DNA of 64,000 bases from positions 1 to 64,000 of the forward strand of contig NZ_UEFQ01000028.1 in the NCBI RefSeq assembly GCF_900489465.1, in the 5' to 3' direction. The notes under the pieces were generated by a model that was not told the DNA's origin, did not search any database, and worked only from the letters and a program-made list of their open reading frames with translations. The DNA comes from Aequorivita sp. CIP111184 (GTDB lineage: Bacteria; Bacteroidota; Bacteroidia; Flavobacteriales; Flavobacteriaceae). The position numbers and the translations under genes are program-made. This document shows positions 10,943 to 19,913 of this stretch, piece by piece (position 1 is the first letter of the stretch; each line of letters opens with the position of its first letter).

Positions 10943-10965
10943 GATAGTTTTCAACAAAGAATGAA

Positions 10966-11316
10966 CTACATACGTTTTTCTTTGATACGGGCTTTTTTAC
11001 CAGTAAGACCTCTAAAGTAATAGATACGAGCTCTACGCACGCTACCTTTTTTATTAATCTCGACTTTTTGAAGTGCTGGCATATTAATTGGAAAAATACG
11101 CTCTACACCAACGGTACCACTCATTTTACGAATTGTAAAAGTTTTGGTAATCCCTGATCCTTTAACTTGGATTACAACTCCTCTAAAGAACTGGGTTCTT
11201 GTTTTTTCACCTTCACGGATTTCGTAGTATACAGTAATAGTATCACCAGCTCCGAATTCAGGAAATTCTTTTTTTGTAACAAATTCGTCTTGTACAAATT
11301 TTATTAACGCTTCCAT
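10966..11316 (-). CDS. rplS: 50S ribosomal protein L19
   Basis: Component of the large ribosomal subunit at the 30S-50S interface, 116 aa, the standard length. Signature segments are FGAGDTITVYYEIREG, TFTIRKMSGTVGVERIFPIN and RRARIYYFRGLTGKKARIKE. In many bacteria it directly follows trmD; here a DUF885 gene sits between them. A 137-bp gap upstream contains a near-ideal promoter, so rplS can be transcribed on its own. Confidence 0.98.
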   Translation of the reverse strand: MEALIKFVQDEFVTKKEFPEFGAGDTITVYYEIREGEKTRTQFFRGVVIQVKGSGITKTFTIRKMSGTVGVERIFPINMPALQKVEINKKGSVRRARIYYFRGLTGKKARIKEKRM

Positions 11317-11386
11317 TTTGTAGTTTGATAAAGTTTAAATTAAAACAACGTTCGCGGTTCTCGCCAGAGGTTGAATTAAGTGGGTG

Positions 11387-11416
11387 CAAAATTAATCATT
11401 TAATCTTATGAAGCAA
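11387..11416 (-). promoter_or_regulatory. rplS promoter (TTG-N19-TAATTTTG)
   Basis: On the minus strand a TTG (11416-11414) is followed after 19 nt by TAATTTTG (11394-11387), matching the Bacteroidetes consensus TTG-N19-TAnnTTTG exactly. It predicts a 5' leader of about 65 nt before the rplS ATG. It is one of the best promoter matches in the window. Confidence 0.75.
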
Positions 11417-11453
11417 GGTTTTACTCTTTTTTTTGCTTTACGAAAGTTTAAGT

Positions 11454-13253
11454 TTATTTAGAATCATTTATCCATTTATCAATCTTGTTCTCAAGCAATT
11501 CCAAGGGAATACATCCAGTTTCTAAAACTTGATTGTGGAATTCACCAATTTTGAATTTATCGCCCAATTCTTTTTCTGCTTTATGGCGTAGTTCCAAAAT
11601 CTTAAGTTGACCAATTTTGTATGCCAATGCTTGTCCGGGGTTTGCCATATACCTTTCTATTTCAGAAATAATTCCGGCTTCTGGTTCGGCTTCGTTTTCT
11701 AAACAATATTGAATAGCTTCCTCGCGCGTCCAGCCTTTGGAGTGCATTCCTGTATCAACAACTAAACGGACGGCACGGTGCATTTCAGCGCCTAGCATTC
11801 CGAAGTATTGGTAAGGGTCTGTATAAAGACCAAGTTCTTTTCCTAAAGATTCGCTGTAAAGCGCCCAACCTTCGCCGTAACCGCTGTAGAAAAGCGTTTT
11901 TCGAAACATAGGCAATTCGTCATTTTCCTGCGTTAAGGAAATTTGATAATGGTGGCCAGGAATAGCTTCGTGCAAGAATAAAGATTCATCGCTGTAAACA
12001 TTATATTCCGAAGCATTTGGAATGGGAACATAAAAAATTCCGGGACGCGTTCCGTCCAAACTACCGGGATTGTATTCAGCACTTGCAGAATTTTCGCGAA
12101 ATTTTTCAGTTTGTTTTACTTCAAAAGCAGTTTTGGGCTTATTGTCGAAAAGCACATCCAATTTTGGTTTCATCGTCTCATAAATAGCATAGAAATGATC
12201 GATGATTTGTTGCGGTTCTTTATAGGGCATTAATTCTTTATTAGTGCGAACAGAATTGAAAAATGCTTTCAAATCGCCTTTAAAACCTATTTGCTCTTTC
12301 ACCTTTTCCATTTCGGAGGAAATTCGCGCCACTTCATTTAAGCCTAATTGATGGATTTCATCAGCTGTCATTTCAGTGGTTGTATATTTTTTTATTTGGT
12401 GTTTGTAATATGCTTCACCGTTGGGAGTATCTGCAATTCCGGTGGTAGATCTTGCAGCTTTTAAATAATCGCCAGCCATAAAATCGTGAAGACTTTGGTA
12501 GGCAGGAATCACTTTTTCGGAAACCATTTTTGAATAGGCTTCGGTAAGTTGTGTTTTGTCTGCTTCAGAAAAGGTATCTGGGAAATTTTTTATCGGGGAA
12601 TAGAATAGGTTCTGATCCAATTTAGGCTCAGTCATTGCCTTAAGTTGCGGCACCACTTTTAAGATCAACGATTTAGGAAGCATATATCCAGCTGCCATAC
12701 CTTCTTTCATTCGGCTTTCGGCGGAATTTAACCATATAACATAACCGTCCAAACGTTTTAGCCAATTTTTATAGTCTTCAACCGTGTTGAAAGGTTGTGC
12801 GCTGCTTCCGCTAGCCAATTGCCCCATCACCAAATTGACAGTCCACATTTGATTAATAGGAAAATAGGTGTCATTTTTAAAAGTGAGTGATTCCAGATTG
12901 ATGTTGCATTCCCACAGTAATATATCTTTGCTCATCTTTTCGGTTTCGCTTAAATCTGTGTCATCAAATTTTGAAACTTCTTCTTTATAGTTTGTGTAAT
13001 AATTTTTTAACTGAGAATCGTATTCATCCGAAAGGAAATTTGGGAAGCTGTCATTATAGCGCGTATCTCCTGAAAAAGTTGCATTAAGCGGATTTAGCTC
13101 TAAGCCTTCTTCGTAATAATTATCGAGCATTTTGTTGAAATCTGCGCTCACGGTATTTTCTGTTTTTGTGTTTTCTTTATCCTTTGATTCGTTTTTGCAA
13201 GCGGCGAAAAGAAATACCGCAAGTAGCATCGTTAAAATTTGTTTGGTCTTCAT
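11454..13253 (-). CDS. DUF885 family lipoprotein (putative metallopeptidase)
   Basis: Exported lipoprotein of 599 aa. The signal peptide ends at Cys19 (LFAAC), followed by a charged linker KNESKDKENTKTEN. The remainder is a helical DUF885 domain with the characteristic HEAIPGHHYQ motif (an HExxxHH-type putative metal site) and a downstream GYGEGWALYSESLG motif. DUF885 proteins are related to M3/M32-like peptidase folds; the substrate is unproven. It lies between trmD (52 bp upstream) and rplS (137 bp downstream), interrupting the usual trmD-rplS order. Confidence 0.88.
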   Translation of the reverse strand: MKTKQILTMLLAVFLFAACKNESKDKENTKTENTVSADFNKMLDNYYEEGLELNPLNATFSGDTRYNDSFPNFLSDEYDSQLKNYYTNYKEEVSKFDDTDLSETEKMSKDILLWECNINLESLTFKNDTYFPINQMWTVNLVMGQLASGSSAQPFNTVEDYKNWLKRLDGYVIWLNSAESRMKEGMAAGYMLPKSLILKVVPQLKAMTEPKLDQNLFYSPIKNFPDTFSEADKTQLTEAYSKMVSEKVIPAYQSLHDFMAGDYLKAARSTTGIADTPNGEAYYKHQIKKYTTTEMTADEIHQLGLNEVARISSEMEKVKEQIGFKGDLKAFFNSVRTNKELMPYKEPQQIIDHFYAIYETMKPKLDVLFDNKPKTAFEVKQTEKFRENSASAEYNPGSLDGTRPGIFYVPIPNASEYNVYSDESLFLHEAIPGHHYQISLTQENDELPMFRKTLFYSGYGEGWALYSESLGKELGLYTDPYQYFGMLGAEMHRAVRLVVDTGMHSKGWTREEAIQYCLENEAEPEAGIISEIERYMANPGQALAYKIGQLKILELRHKAEKELGDKFKIGEFHNQVLETGCIPLELLENKIDKWINDSK

Positions 13254-13305
13254 TATATATTGGTTTTAGTTGATTTTTGATTGCTACCTTGGCAAAAAGA
13301 CTACT

Positions 13306-13980
13306 TTACTTGAGTAAATCCGGCCTGCGTTCCTTAGTACGTTTATATGCCTCATCTTCCCGCCACTCTTCAATTTTTCCGGTATTTCCGCTTGTTAATA
13401 TTTCGGGAACTGCCCAGCCTTTATATTCTGCAGGACGTGTATAAACGGGTGGCGCTAATAAATCATCCTGAAAAGAATCTGTCAAGGCACTAGTTTCATT
13501 GCCCAAAACGCCTGGAATTAAACGGATTATTGCATCACAAACTAAGGCTGCGGCAAGTTCACCACCGCTTAATACGAAATCGCCAACTGAGATTTCTCTG
13601 GTAATGAAATGATCACGCACACGTTGGTCCACACCTTTATAATGTCCGCAGAGAATGATGATGTTTTCTTTCAGTGAAAGCTCATTGGCAGTATGCTGAT
13701 TAAACGTTTTGCCATCGGGCGTCATATAGATTATTTCGTCATAATCGCGTTCCGCTTTTAATTCTGAAATACATTTATCTATGGGTTCTATCATCATCAC
13801 CATTCCCGCGCCGCCGCCAAACTGGTAATCGTCTATTTGATTGTAAGAGCTGTTGGACCAATCACGAAGGTTGTGGGTGTGTACTTCCACTATGCCTTTT
13901 TCTATGGCTCGTTTTAGGATTGAAACTTCAAAGGGGCTTTTAAGCAATTCGGGTAGGACAGTGATTATATCAATTCGCAT
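13306..13980 (-). CDS. trmD: tRNA (guanine-37-N1)-methyltransferase
   Basis: Methylates G37 of tRNAs reading CNN/GGG-type codons using SAM, preventing frameshifts. The 224-aa protein has the SPOUT trefoil-knot motifs: GGGAGMVM near residue 57, [12 protein letters not shown], and [15 protein letters not shown]. The C-terminal tail [11 protein letters not shown] is typical. It is followed by the DUF885 gene and then rplS. Upstream is a DUF748-like gene 70 bp away; the gap holds a weak TCCCAAA/TTTGGGA inverted repeat. Confidence 0.97.
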   Translation of the reverse strand: MRIDIITVLPELLKSPFEVSILKRAIEKGIVEVHTHNLRDWSNSSYNQIDDYQFGGGAGMVMMIEPIDKCISELKAERDYDEIIYMTPDGKTFNQHTANELSLKENIIILCGHYKGVDQRVRDHFITREISVGDFVLSGGELAAALVCDAIIRLIPGVLGNETSALTDSFQDDLLAPPVYTRPAEYKGWAVPEILTSGNTGKIEEWREDEAYKRTKERRPDLLK

Positions 13981-14050
13981 TATGAATGTTCTTGTATCCC
14001 AAAAAAGGCTTTGGGAATATTCCGTAAAAATAAGTATTTACGGCCTAAAA

Positions 14051-15226
14051 TCAACCTTTCTTTGCTTCGCGCTCTTTTTTGCGCTCCTCGCGTCTTTGTT
14101 CTCTTTCTTTTTTGCGTAGCTCGCGTTTTTGTTCGCGTGTAATTTCACCTTCTTTAAAGGCGTCTTTATAATCAATTTCATTATCCACATCTCCTGTAAA
14201 CGCTTTTATCCAAGCGTTTTTGAAAATATTCACAACAGTAGGTAAAACTCCCGCTTCCACATTATTTAGATCGCCTTCAAAGGGAACTTTAGTGGCTAAA
14301 GTATCTGTACCTTGGTTTTTTAATAAAAATTTAAAGAATCCTACAAAGCCTTCCCATAAAACATCGAGGAAGCTGTCTCCTTCTCCTATAAGTTCGGTAT
14401 TGGTTAAAAGTGGTTTTACGTAGCCAATTATGTGTCCATCGGCAATGGCGACTTCGCTGTAAACTCCAAATTTCCCTTTGTCAAAATCTATTCCAGCATA
14501 ATAGTTAGTAAAATCATTTAAAGCCGTTGCATCTGCATCTTCCAAGGAAAAGGAAAGGTCCATATCTGGGATTTCTTTCACCAAATTCATATTTCCTTCC
14601 AAAGCAACTTTTCCTTTTCCTATTGAAACGCCACTTGCACGAATAGGTGAGGGGAGGATGCGTTCTTTTTCAACTACGTTGCGGAGGTTATCTGCGGTTA
14701 GTTCCAGTTTGTCTATCTGTAAATCTATATTGGGTTCTGCGGAAAGTTGTACAAAGGCTACTTTTCCGTCGTGAACCTCAAAATGGTTTATGTCTATAGG
14801 TACAATATCAGTAAGTGCTTTGGTCCAATCATCTACATTTGCATCGCCACTTTCTTCTTTTTGGTCTTCGAAAACATAGATTACTTCAGGGCTGGTCATT
14901 ATAATTTCACTTACAATTTTACCTTTGAAAAGTGATTTCCATTCAATTGAAATATCGCTTTTGGGAAAGTTCAAAAAAGGAACTTGTGATGCTGCAGTTC
15001 CTTTGCTTAGGTACATTCCATTAATAACATAAGCTCCCCGAATAAGGGAGATATCTACATCTTCAACTTGCCCGTAGTATCCTGGAATGTTTGCTAAAAC
15101 CTTATTTATATTATTTTTTACGAGAATGGGGAGGTATAAACGAAAGGCGATTAGCAGGACTAAAATTATAATTGGAACCGTGTATCGCTTTTTTTTAAGA
15201 CCTCTTCTTTTTTTCGTGTCAGACAT
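14051..15226 (-). CDS. AsmA/DUF748-like membrane-anchored protein
   Basis: Protein of 391 aa with a basic N-terminus, one membrane helix (about residues 15-32) and a long beta-rich periplasmic region. The pattern IPGYYGQVEDVDISLIRGAYVINGM followed by the DIEW/TSPEV-type segments is typical of DUF748, part of the AsmA-like/TamB-like superfamily involved in envelope lipid homeostasis. The last ~30 residues are an extremely charged Lys/Arg/Glu helix (REQKRELRKKEREQRREERK). The function is not established. It is upstream of trmD on the same strand. Confidence 0.7.
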   Translation of the reverse strand: MSDTKKRRGLKKKRYTVPIIILVLLIAFRLYLPILVKNNINKVLANIPGYYGQVEDVDISLIRGAYVINGMYLSKGTAASQVPFLNFPKSDISIEWKSLFKGKIVSEIIMTSPEVIYVFEDQKEESGDANVDDWTKALTDIVPIDINHFEVHDGKVAFVQLSAEPNIDLQIDKLELTADNLRNVVEKERILPSPIRASGVSIGKGKVALEGNMNLVKEIPDMDLSFSLEDADATALNDFTNYYAGIDFDKGKFGVYSEVAIADGHIIGYVKPLLTNTELIGEGDSFLDVLWEGFVGFFKFLLKNQGTDTLATKVPFEGDLNNVEAGVLPTVVNIFKNAWIKAFTGDVDNEIDYKDAFKEGEITREQKRELRKKEREQRREERKKEREAKKG

Positions 15227-15293
15227 TCTTCTGGAGTAAATAATTTTAACAAATTTGATCGAAACGATGGAAATTAACAGTTAACGAACTCAT

Positions 15294-15318
15294 AAAAAAA
15301 TTCCTGCACGTGCAGGAA
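15294..15318 (-). terminator. intrinsic terminator after LRR lipoprotein pair
   Basis: A perfect palindrome, TTCCTGCACGTGCAGGAA (15301-15318), is followed on the minus strand by seven T. It ends the transcript of the two LRR lipoproteins. Confidence 0.85.
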
Positions 15319-15349
15319 TCTTTCTTTTCAAAATTTAATAAAGTAACTT

Positions 15350-16783
15350 TTATAAGCTGCAATTGCCGTCTATGATGTCTTGTTTTGTTGGGTTGAAGGC
15401 ATTAAGATAAACAGTATATGAAGTGACATGTCCATTTATCATTAAATTTTGTAAATCGCAGAAGTCAGTAAGATTTAAATTATGTATCACTTTTAAAGTC
15501 AAGTAAATGTTTGATAAGTTATTTAACCCATTTAAACTTGTTAAACCTTCATTATCTTCGATTTCTAGGTTTAAACAATCTGTTAAATTATTTAATCCCT
15601 GAAGATTTGTTAGAGAAGGATTTCTTATAATAGATATTCCTTCTTCAAGAGTTGTAATATGCTCAAGACCTTCTAAACTTTGAAGCATATCGTTATGAGA
15701 AATACCTAGACTGCTGGTTGGAGTTATATTTTGAATTCCATTTAGGTTTATGAGAGATGAATTGTAATTTATACCTAAAAAAGGTATTGTTGCATTCAAA
15801 TTTTGAAGACCATTTAAATTCTCAAGAGCCGTATTACCGTTAATTGTAATACTACCCCCCACATTTGTTAAGTTGCTGAGTGCGTCTACATTGGTGATGG
15901 AAGGACAATAATTAATTGTTAATTGCTGTCCTATTGAAATTAGATTTCCTAACCATTCTAGATTATAAATTAAAGGATTAAGATACAACTGCAAAAAACC
16001 GTTAACACTCGATATTTGATTTAAGCCGTCTAAATTTACTAATGAGTCGTTGTTGTAAATAAATAGTGTTCCGCTAATTGCTGTTATATTGTTTAGGCCA
16101 ACAATATTTGTTAATAATGGGTTGTTAAGGAAATTCAAATCTCCACCCAGATGCCTAATATTTTCTATTCCTGCTGTTGAAGTTAAATTCCCATTAAATC
16201 CGATTAAAAAATTATTATCTATTCTTTCCAAGGCGTTTAAAGGAGACAAATCATGAATATCACTAAATCCTGTTCCATCTCCAATTCCAATAAATAATGC
16301 TCCAGTAATATGTGTATAATTGTTAGCCCCAAAATTATTTACTTCATCCTGTGTTTTTAAATTTACATTCCCCTCATAAATATTCTCCTCCAACAAATCA
16401 TTCAAAGTAATAGTAACAATAGCATTTTTAGAAATAGCTCCATTCACAACTTTTACGGTTCCAATGATTGTTGGGTTTGTTTCAAAATCAAAAAGCGTTT
16501 CATCTGCAACTTTTAGCTCTCCAGAAATTGCATCAATAGAAAAAGCTCCTGAGGGAGCCTGTTCAGTAATTGAAAAGGAAACCGTTCCTTCATTTGTACT
16601 TCCCAAAACACTTCCAATTATTTGCCCATTTATTGGATTTTCATCCATCGTTAGAGAAAAATCACTGGTTGACACGGTTACTGGTGTTTCTTCCTGAGTT
16701 GGTTCATCACTGTCCTTGGAGCAGGAAATGAAAATGAAAAATATGAAAGCGGCTGCTATTCTGAAAGGTAAAATTCTATACAT
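15350..16783 (-). CDS. cadherin-like/leucine-rich-repeat lipoprotein, copy 2
   Basis: Surface lipoprotein of 477 aa. The lipobox Cys21 (FISC) is followed by SKDSDEPTQEE, an acidic stretch of the kind that directs surface exposure in Flavobacteriia. Residues ~37-130 form a cadherin-like domain (FSLTMDENPINGQIIG, GAFSIDAISGELKVAD). Residues ~150-450 are leucine-rich repeats of the receptor-L/internalin type, with units such as LTNIVGLNNIT and LESLEGLEHIT about every 22-25 residues. The C-terminus NPTKQDIIDGNCSL is identical to that of the upstream paralogue. The two genes are 10 bp apart and the same length: a tandem duplication. The binding partner is unknown. Confidence 0.85.
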   Translation of the reverse strand: MYRILPFRIAAAFIFFIFISCSKDSDEPTQEETPVTVSTSDFSLTMDENPINGQIIGSVLGSTNEGTVSFSITEQAPSGAFSIDAISGELKVADETLFDFETNPTIIGTVKVVNGAISKNAIVTITLNDLLEENIYEGNVNLKTQDEVNNFGANNYTHITGALFIGIGDGTGFSDIHDLSPLNALERIDNNFLIGFNGNLTSTAGIENIRHLGGDLNFLNNPLLTNIVGLNNITAISGTLFIYNNDSLVNLDGLNQISSVNGFLQLYLNPLIYNLEWLGNLISIGQQLTINYCPSITNVDALSNLTNVGGSITINGNTALENLNGLQNLNATIPFLGINYNSSLINLNGIQNITPTSSLGISHNDMLQSLEGLEHITTLEEGISIIRNPSLTNLQGLNNLTDCLNLEIEDNEGLTSLNGLNNLSNIYLTLKVIHNLNLTDFCDLQNLMINGHVTSYTVYLNAFNPTKQDIIDGNCSL

Positions 16784-16793
16784 AGTTTCATTT

Positions 16794-18227
16794 TTAAAGG
16801 CTACAGTTGCCGTCTATTATATCTTGTTTTGTTGGGTTGTAGGCATTACTTTCTGCAATAAAACCAAAATTGCTATGTAAGGTCAAAACGCTTCGCAACG
16901 TACAAAAGTCAGTGAGTAACATATTATTATAGCAACGAATATATACAAAACTTTCAAGTCCCTCCAACCCATTTAAACTTGTTAGACTTTCATTATCTTG
17001 AACCAAAAATGAATTGCCGGCTCTTTCTAAGTTATTGATACCTTGCAGGTCAGTAAGTGAGTTGTTGTTTCTAATTTCAATTCCGTTGTTAACTGCCGTA
17101 ATTGCTCCAAGTCCATCTAAACTCTGTAGCGATTCATTGTTATTTATTGCCAATTCTTGAAAGACACCAATATTTTCCAGCCCTTGAATATTTTGAAGTG
17201 CAGTATTGCCAATTATATCCAAAAAAGCAATATCATCCGAAAAATATTGAAGTCCATCTAGATTTTCTAATGAAGTGTTGTTTTGAATCCTTATGGATCC
17301 ATAGGCATCGGTAAAATTCCTTAAATTACTTAATGCGTTTATATTTCTAATTGAATTGCAGCCTATTAAACTAATTCCATTCCCAATTTCCGTAAGGTTT
17401 TGGAGCCAATCAATATCTGGCAATGCTGGACATAAAATTATTTGAAAATTATATTCGATTTGGGTAATTTGGCTCAAACCTGAAACATCGGTGAGTACTT
17501 CGTTGTTAGAAATGAAAATTCCAGGAATGGAAATAATGTTTTCAAATCCTTTAATGCTCTCTAATGAAGGATTTGTATAGATTGCTATTTGCCCTAAAAT
17601 AAAATTTACATTGAGCCCTACAGTTGTTGTTAATACGGTATTATTTTTAATTTGTAGGCTATTGTTTACAATTCCAATACTATGTAGCGGGGATAAATCT
17701 GTAATATCAGTAGTTCCATTTTCATCGGGGTGACCAATAAGGAGTAGGCCATCTATTTGTGTGTAATTATTTGCTCCAAAAAGGTTTACTTCTTCCTGTG
17801 TTTTTAAAATAACATCTCCCTCATAAATATCTGCTACGTCATTTAGGTTAATAACAATAGAAGCATTTTCAGCAACCGCTCTATTAGCCACCTTAATTGT
17901 TCCCGTAATTATAGGATTCGTTTCAAAATCAAAAAGCATTTCGTCAGCAACTTTCAATTCACCCGATGAAGCATCAATAGTAAATGCTCCCGAAGGATTT
18001 TGTTCAGTAATTGAAAAAGTAACAGCTCCTTCATTAGTGCTTCCTTGAACGGTTCCGATTGATTGACCGTTGGTTGGGTTTTCATCCATTGTTTTCGAAA
18101 AATCTGAAGTGGTTACACTTGTTTCAGAAGGAGAAGGATCATTGCTGTCTTTGGAGCAGGAGTTTAATAGTATAACTGTAAAAACGAATAATACCCTAAG
18201 GGTAATATAGTTGACTGAAAATTTCAT
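16794..18227 (-). CDS. cadherin-like/leucine-rich-repeat lipoprotein, copy 1
   Basis: Paralogue of the next gene, also 477 aa. Lipobox Cys24 (LLNSC) is followed by SKDSNDPSPSE. The cadherin-like domain (FSKTMDENPTNGQSIG, GAFTIDASSGELKVAD) is strongly conserved with the other copy, while the LRR region is more divergent, consistent with a diversifying ligand surface. It ends in NPTKQDIIDGNCSL. It is the first gene of the pair, and its promoter appears to overlap the gap terminator. There is no T9SS tail, so export is by the lipoprotein route. Confidence 0.85.
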   Translation of the reverse strand: MKFSVNYITLRVLFVFTVILLNSCSKDSNDPSPSETSVTTSDFSKTMDENPTNGQSIGTVQGSTNEGAVTFSITEQNPSGAFTIDASSGELKVADEMLFDFETNPIITGTIKVANRAVAENASIVINLNDVADIYEGDVILKTQEEVNLFGANNYTQIDGLLLIGHPDENGTTDITDLSPLHSIGIVNNSLQIKNNTVLTTTVGLNVNFILGQIAIYTNPSLESIKGFENIISIPGIFISNNEVLTDVSGLSQITQIEYNFQIILCPALPDIDWLQNLTEIGNGISLIGCNSIRNINALSNLRNFTDAYGSIRIQNNTSLENLDGLQYFSDDIAFLDIIGNTALQNIQGLENIGVFQELAINNNESLQSLDGLGAITAVNNGIEIRNNNSLTDLQGINNLERAGNSFLVQDNESLTSLNGLEGLESFVYIRCYNNMLLTDFCTLRSVLTLHSNFGFIAESNAYNPTKQDIIDGNCSL

Positions 18228-18255
18228 AAGAAAATGTTAAAAGAAGGGAGAAAGC

Positions 18256-18284
18256 CAAATATAAACAAAAAATCCTGTGGGCAA
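18256..18284 (-). promoter_or_regulatory. promoter of LRR lipoprotein pair (TTG-N18-TATATTTG)
   Basis: On the minus strand TTG (18284-18282) and TATATTTG (18263-18256) are 18 nt apart, matching the Bacteroidetes consensus. The -33 TTG lies in the loop of the terminator hairpin that ends gap. Transcription would begin about 24 nt before the ATG. Confidence 0.55.
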
Positions 18285-18296
18285 AACCACAGGATT
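18266..18296 (-). terminator. intrinsic terminator of gap
   Basis: AATCCTGTGG (18271-18280) pairs perfectly with CCACAGGATT (18287-18296) around a 6-nt loop, followed on the minus strand by six T. It sits 30 bp after the gap stop. Confidence 0.88.
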
Positions 18297-18326
18297 AATT
18301 TTATAAAAAAAAGAGGAATTCAGCTA

Positions 18327-19775
18327 TTAATAATAGGTAAATCTTCTAACCTGCGCAATATATTTTGCCAAGCGGATTACTTGATGGCTGTATCCATATT
18401 CGTTATCATACCATACATAAAGCACCACGTTTTTACCATCTTCCGTAACAATCGTTGCATTACTGTCATAGATGGCAGGAGCAGAAGAACCAACAATATC
18501 ACTTGAAACAAGTTCGTTGTTCATAGAATATTTTATTTGCTCTACCAAATCGCCTTCCAAAGCATATTTTTTCATCGTAGAATTAATGCCGTCCAAAGTT
18601 GTTGGAGCAGCCAATTCAAGACTCAAAACTACCAAAGAACCGTTTGGAACAGGAACACGTATAGCGTTTGAAGTAAGCTTACCAGCTAAAACGGGCAATG
18701 CTTTTGCAACAGCACTTCCGGCGCCGGTTTCCGTTATTACCATATTTAATGCTGCAGCGCGGCCACGGCGGTATTTGCTGTGCATGTTATCTACCAGATT
18801 CTGGTCGTTTGTGTATGCGTGAATGGTTTCCAAATGGCCACGAACTACTCCGAAAGAATCCTCAACGGCTTTCAAAATAGGGGTAATGGCATTGGTAGTA
18901 CAGGAAGCTGCTGAAAAAATATCAACCGTATTCGGGTCATATTCATTTTGGTTTACACCGTGAACAATATTCGGCACACCTTTTCCGGGAGCGGTAAGCA
19001 ATACTTTTGAAGCACCTTTTGCTTTTAGGTGTCTGCCCAATTCCTTATCATCGCGGAAAGCGCCGGTATTGTCAATAACCAAAGCATCCTCGATGCCGTA
19101 TTTTGTGTAATCTATATCTTCTGGATTGTTTGCAGAAATAATATGAACAGTTGTTCCATTTATAATCAAGGCACTGTTCTCAAGATCAGTGCGTACTGTT
19201 CCAGGAAAATCCCCGTGAATGGAATCGTATTGAAGCAAGGAAGCTCTTTTGTCCAAAACAGTTTGATCCATCTTTCCGCGTACAACGATAGCACGAAGGC
19301 GAAGTTGGTTACCTTGTCCAGTTCTGGTCATAAGCTCACGTGCCAATAAACGGCCGATACGTCCAAAACCGTAAAGAACTACATCTTTAGGAACAATGTT
19401 TTTGGTTTCCTTGGCATTTTTCAATTTGTCTGAAACGAATGCCAAAGCGTTTGAATATTTGTCGTCTTCCAAATGGAACTCATAGGTAAGTTTACCGATG
19501 TCCAATTTTGCTGGCGGAAGATCCAAAGTTTTGATAGCCTGTGCAATTTCAACAGAGTCGAAAATGGAGATTGGCTTTTGAACGAATTCGCCCGCATATT
19601 CGTGAAGGTTTAAAATTTCACTCACATTGCGGTCTATAAGTTGGTTGCGAAAAAGTACCAATTCAATGGACTTGTCGTACCAAAGGTCGCTAATGATTTT
19701 AATAAATTCTACTGAGGCTTTCCTGCGGTCAGTTTGAAAAGACAGTTCTTTTTCATAAACGTCATCAAAACTCAT
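18327..19775 (-). CDS. gap: glyceraldehyde-3-phosphate dehydrogenase, long form
   Basis: Catalyses the phosphorylating oxidation of glyceraldehyde-3-phosphate in glycolysis/gluconeogenesis. The protein is 482 aa, about 140 longer than classical GAPDH. The extra ~130 residues are N-terminal and helical, without a recognisable motif. The NAD-binding motif is GFGRIGR (136-142) and the catalytic Cys292 lies in SAASCTTNAITPI. The C-terminus has WYDNEYGYSHQVIRL. Long forms of this type occur in Bacteroidetes; a second, short gap gene is often present elsewhere. It is flanked by terminators, so it is probably monocistronic. Confidence 0.95.
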   Translation of the reverse strand: MSFDDVYEKELSFQTDRRKASVEFIKIISDLWYDKSIELVLFRNQLIDRNVSEILNLHEYAGEFVQKPISIFDSVEIAQAIKTLDLPPAKLDIGKLTYEFHLEDDKYSNALAFVSDKLKNAKETKNIVPKDVVLYGFGRIGRLLARELMTRTGQGNQLRLRAIVVRGKMDQTVLDKRASLLQYDSIHGDFPGTVRTDLENSALIINGTTVHIISANNPEDIDYTKYGIEDALVIDNTGAFRDDKELGRHLKAKGASKVLLTAPGKGVPNIVHGVNQNEYDPNTVDIFSAASCTTNAITPILKAVEDSFGVVRGHLETIHAYTNDQNLVDNMHSKYRRGRAAALNMVITETGAGSAVAKALPVLAGKLTSNAIRVPVPNGSLVVLSLELAAPTTLDGINSTMKKYALEGDLVEQIKYSMNNELVSSDIVGSSAPAIYDSNATIVTEDGKNVVLYVWYDNEYGYSHQVIRLAKYIAQVRRFTYY

Positions 19776-19808
19776 AAGGATGTATTTTTAAGGGGTTTAA
19801 ATTTGTTG

Positions 19809-19816
19809 CAAAAATA
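19809..19816 (-). promoter_or_regulatory. putative -7 element of gap promoter
   Basis: The minus strand reads TATTTTTG, matching TAnnTTTG, about 34 nt before the gap ATG. There is no good -33 TTG at 18-20 nt. Confidence 0.45.
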
Positions 19817-19857
19817 CTTATTTCAATCGTTGTAAAGAAATAATTGTGAAAAATAAA

Positions 19858-19891
19858 AACACCGCTGAAAGTTTTGATTTTCAGCGGTGTT
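19858..19891 (-). terminator. intrinsic terminator of the HtrA protease gene
   Basis: The 13-bp perfect stem AACACCGCTGAAA (19858-19870) / TTTCAGCGGTGTT (19879-19891) has an 8-nt loop. It lies 22 bp downstream of the protease stop; both sides carry short A or T runs. Confidence 0.85.
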
Positions 19892-19913
19892 TTCAATAAT
19901 TATATTAATAATT

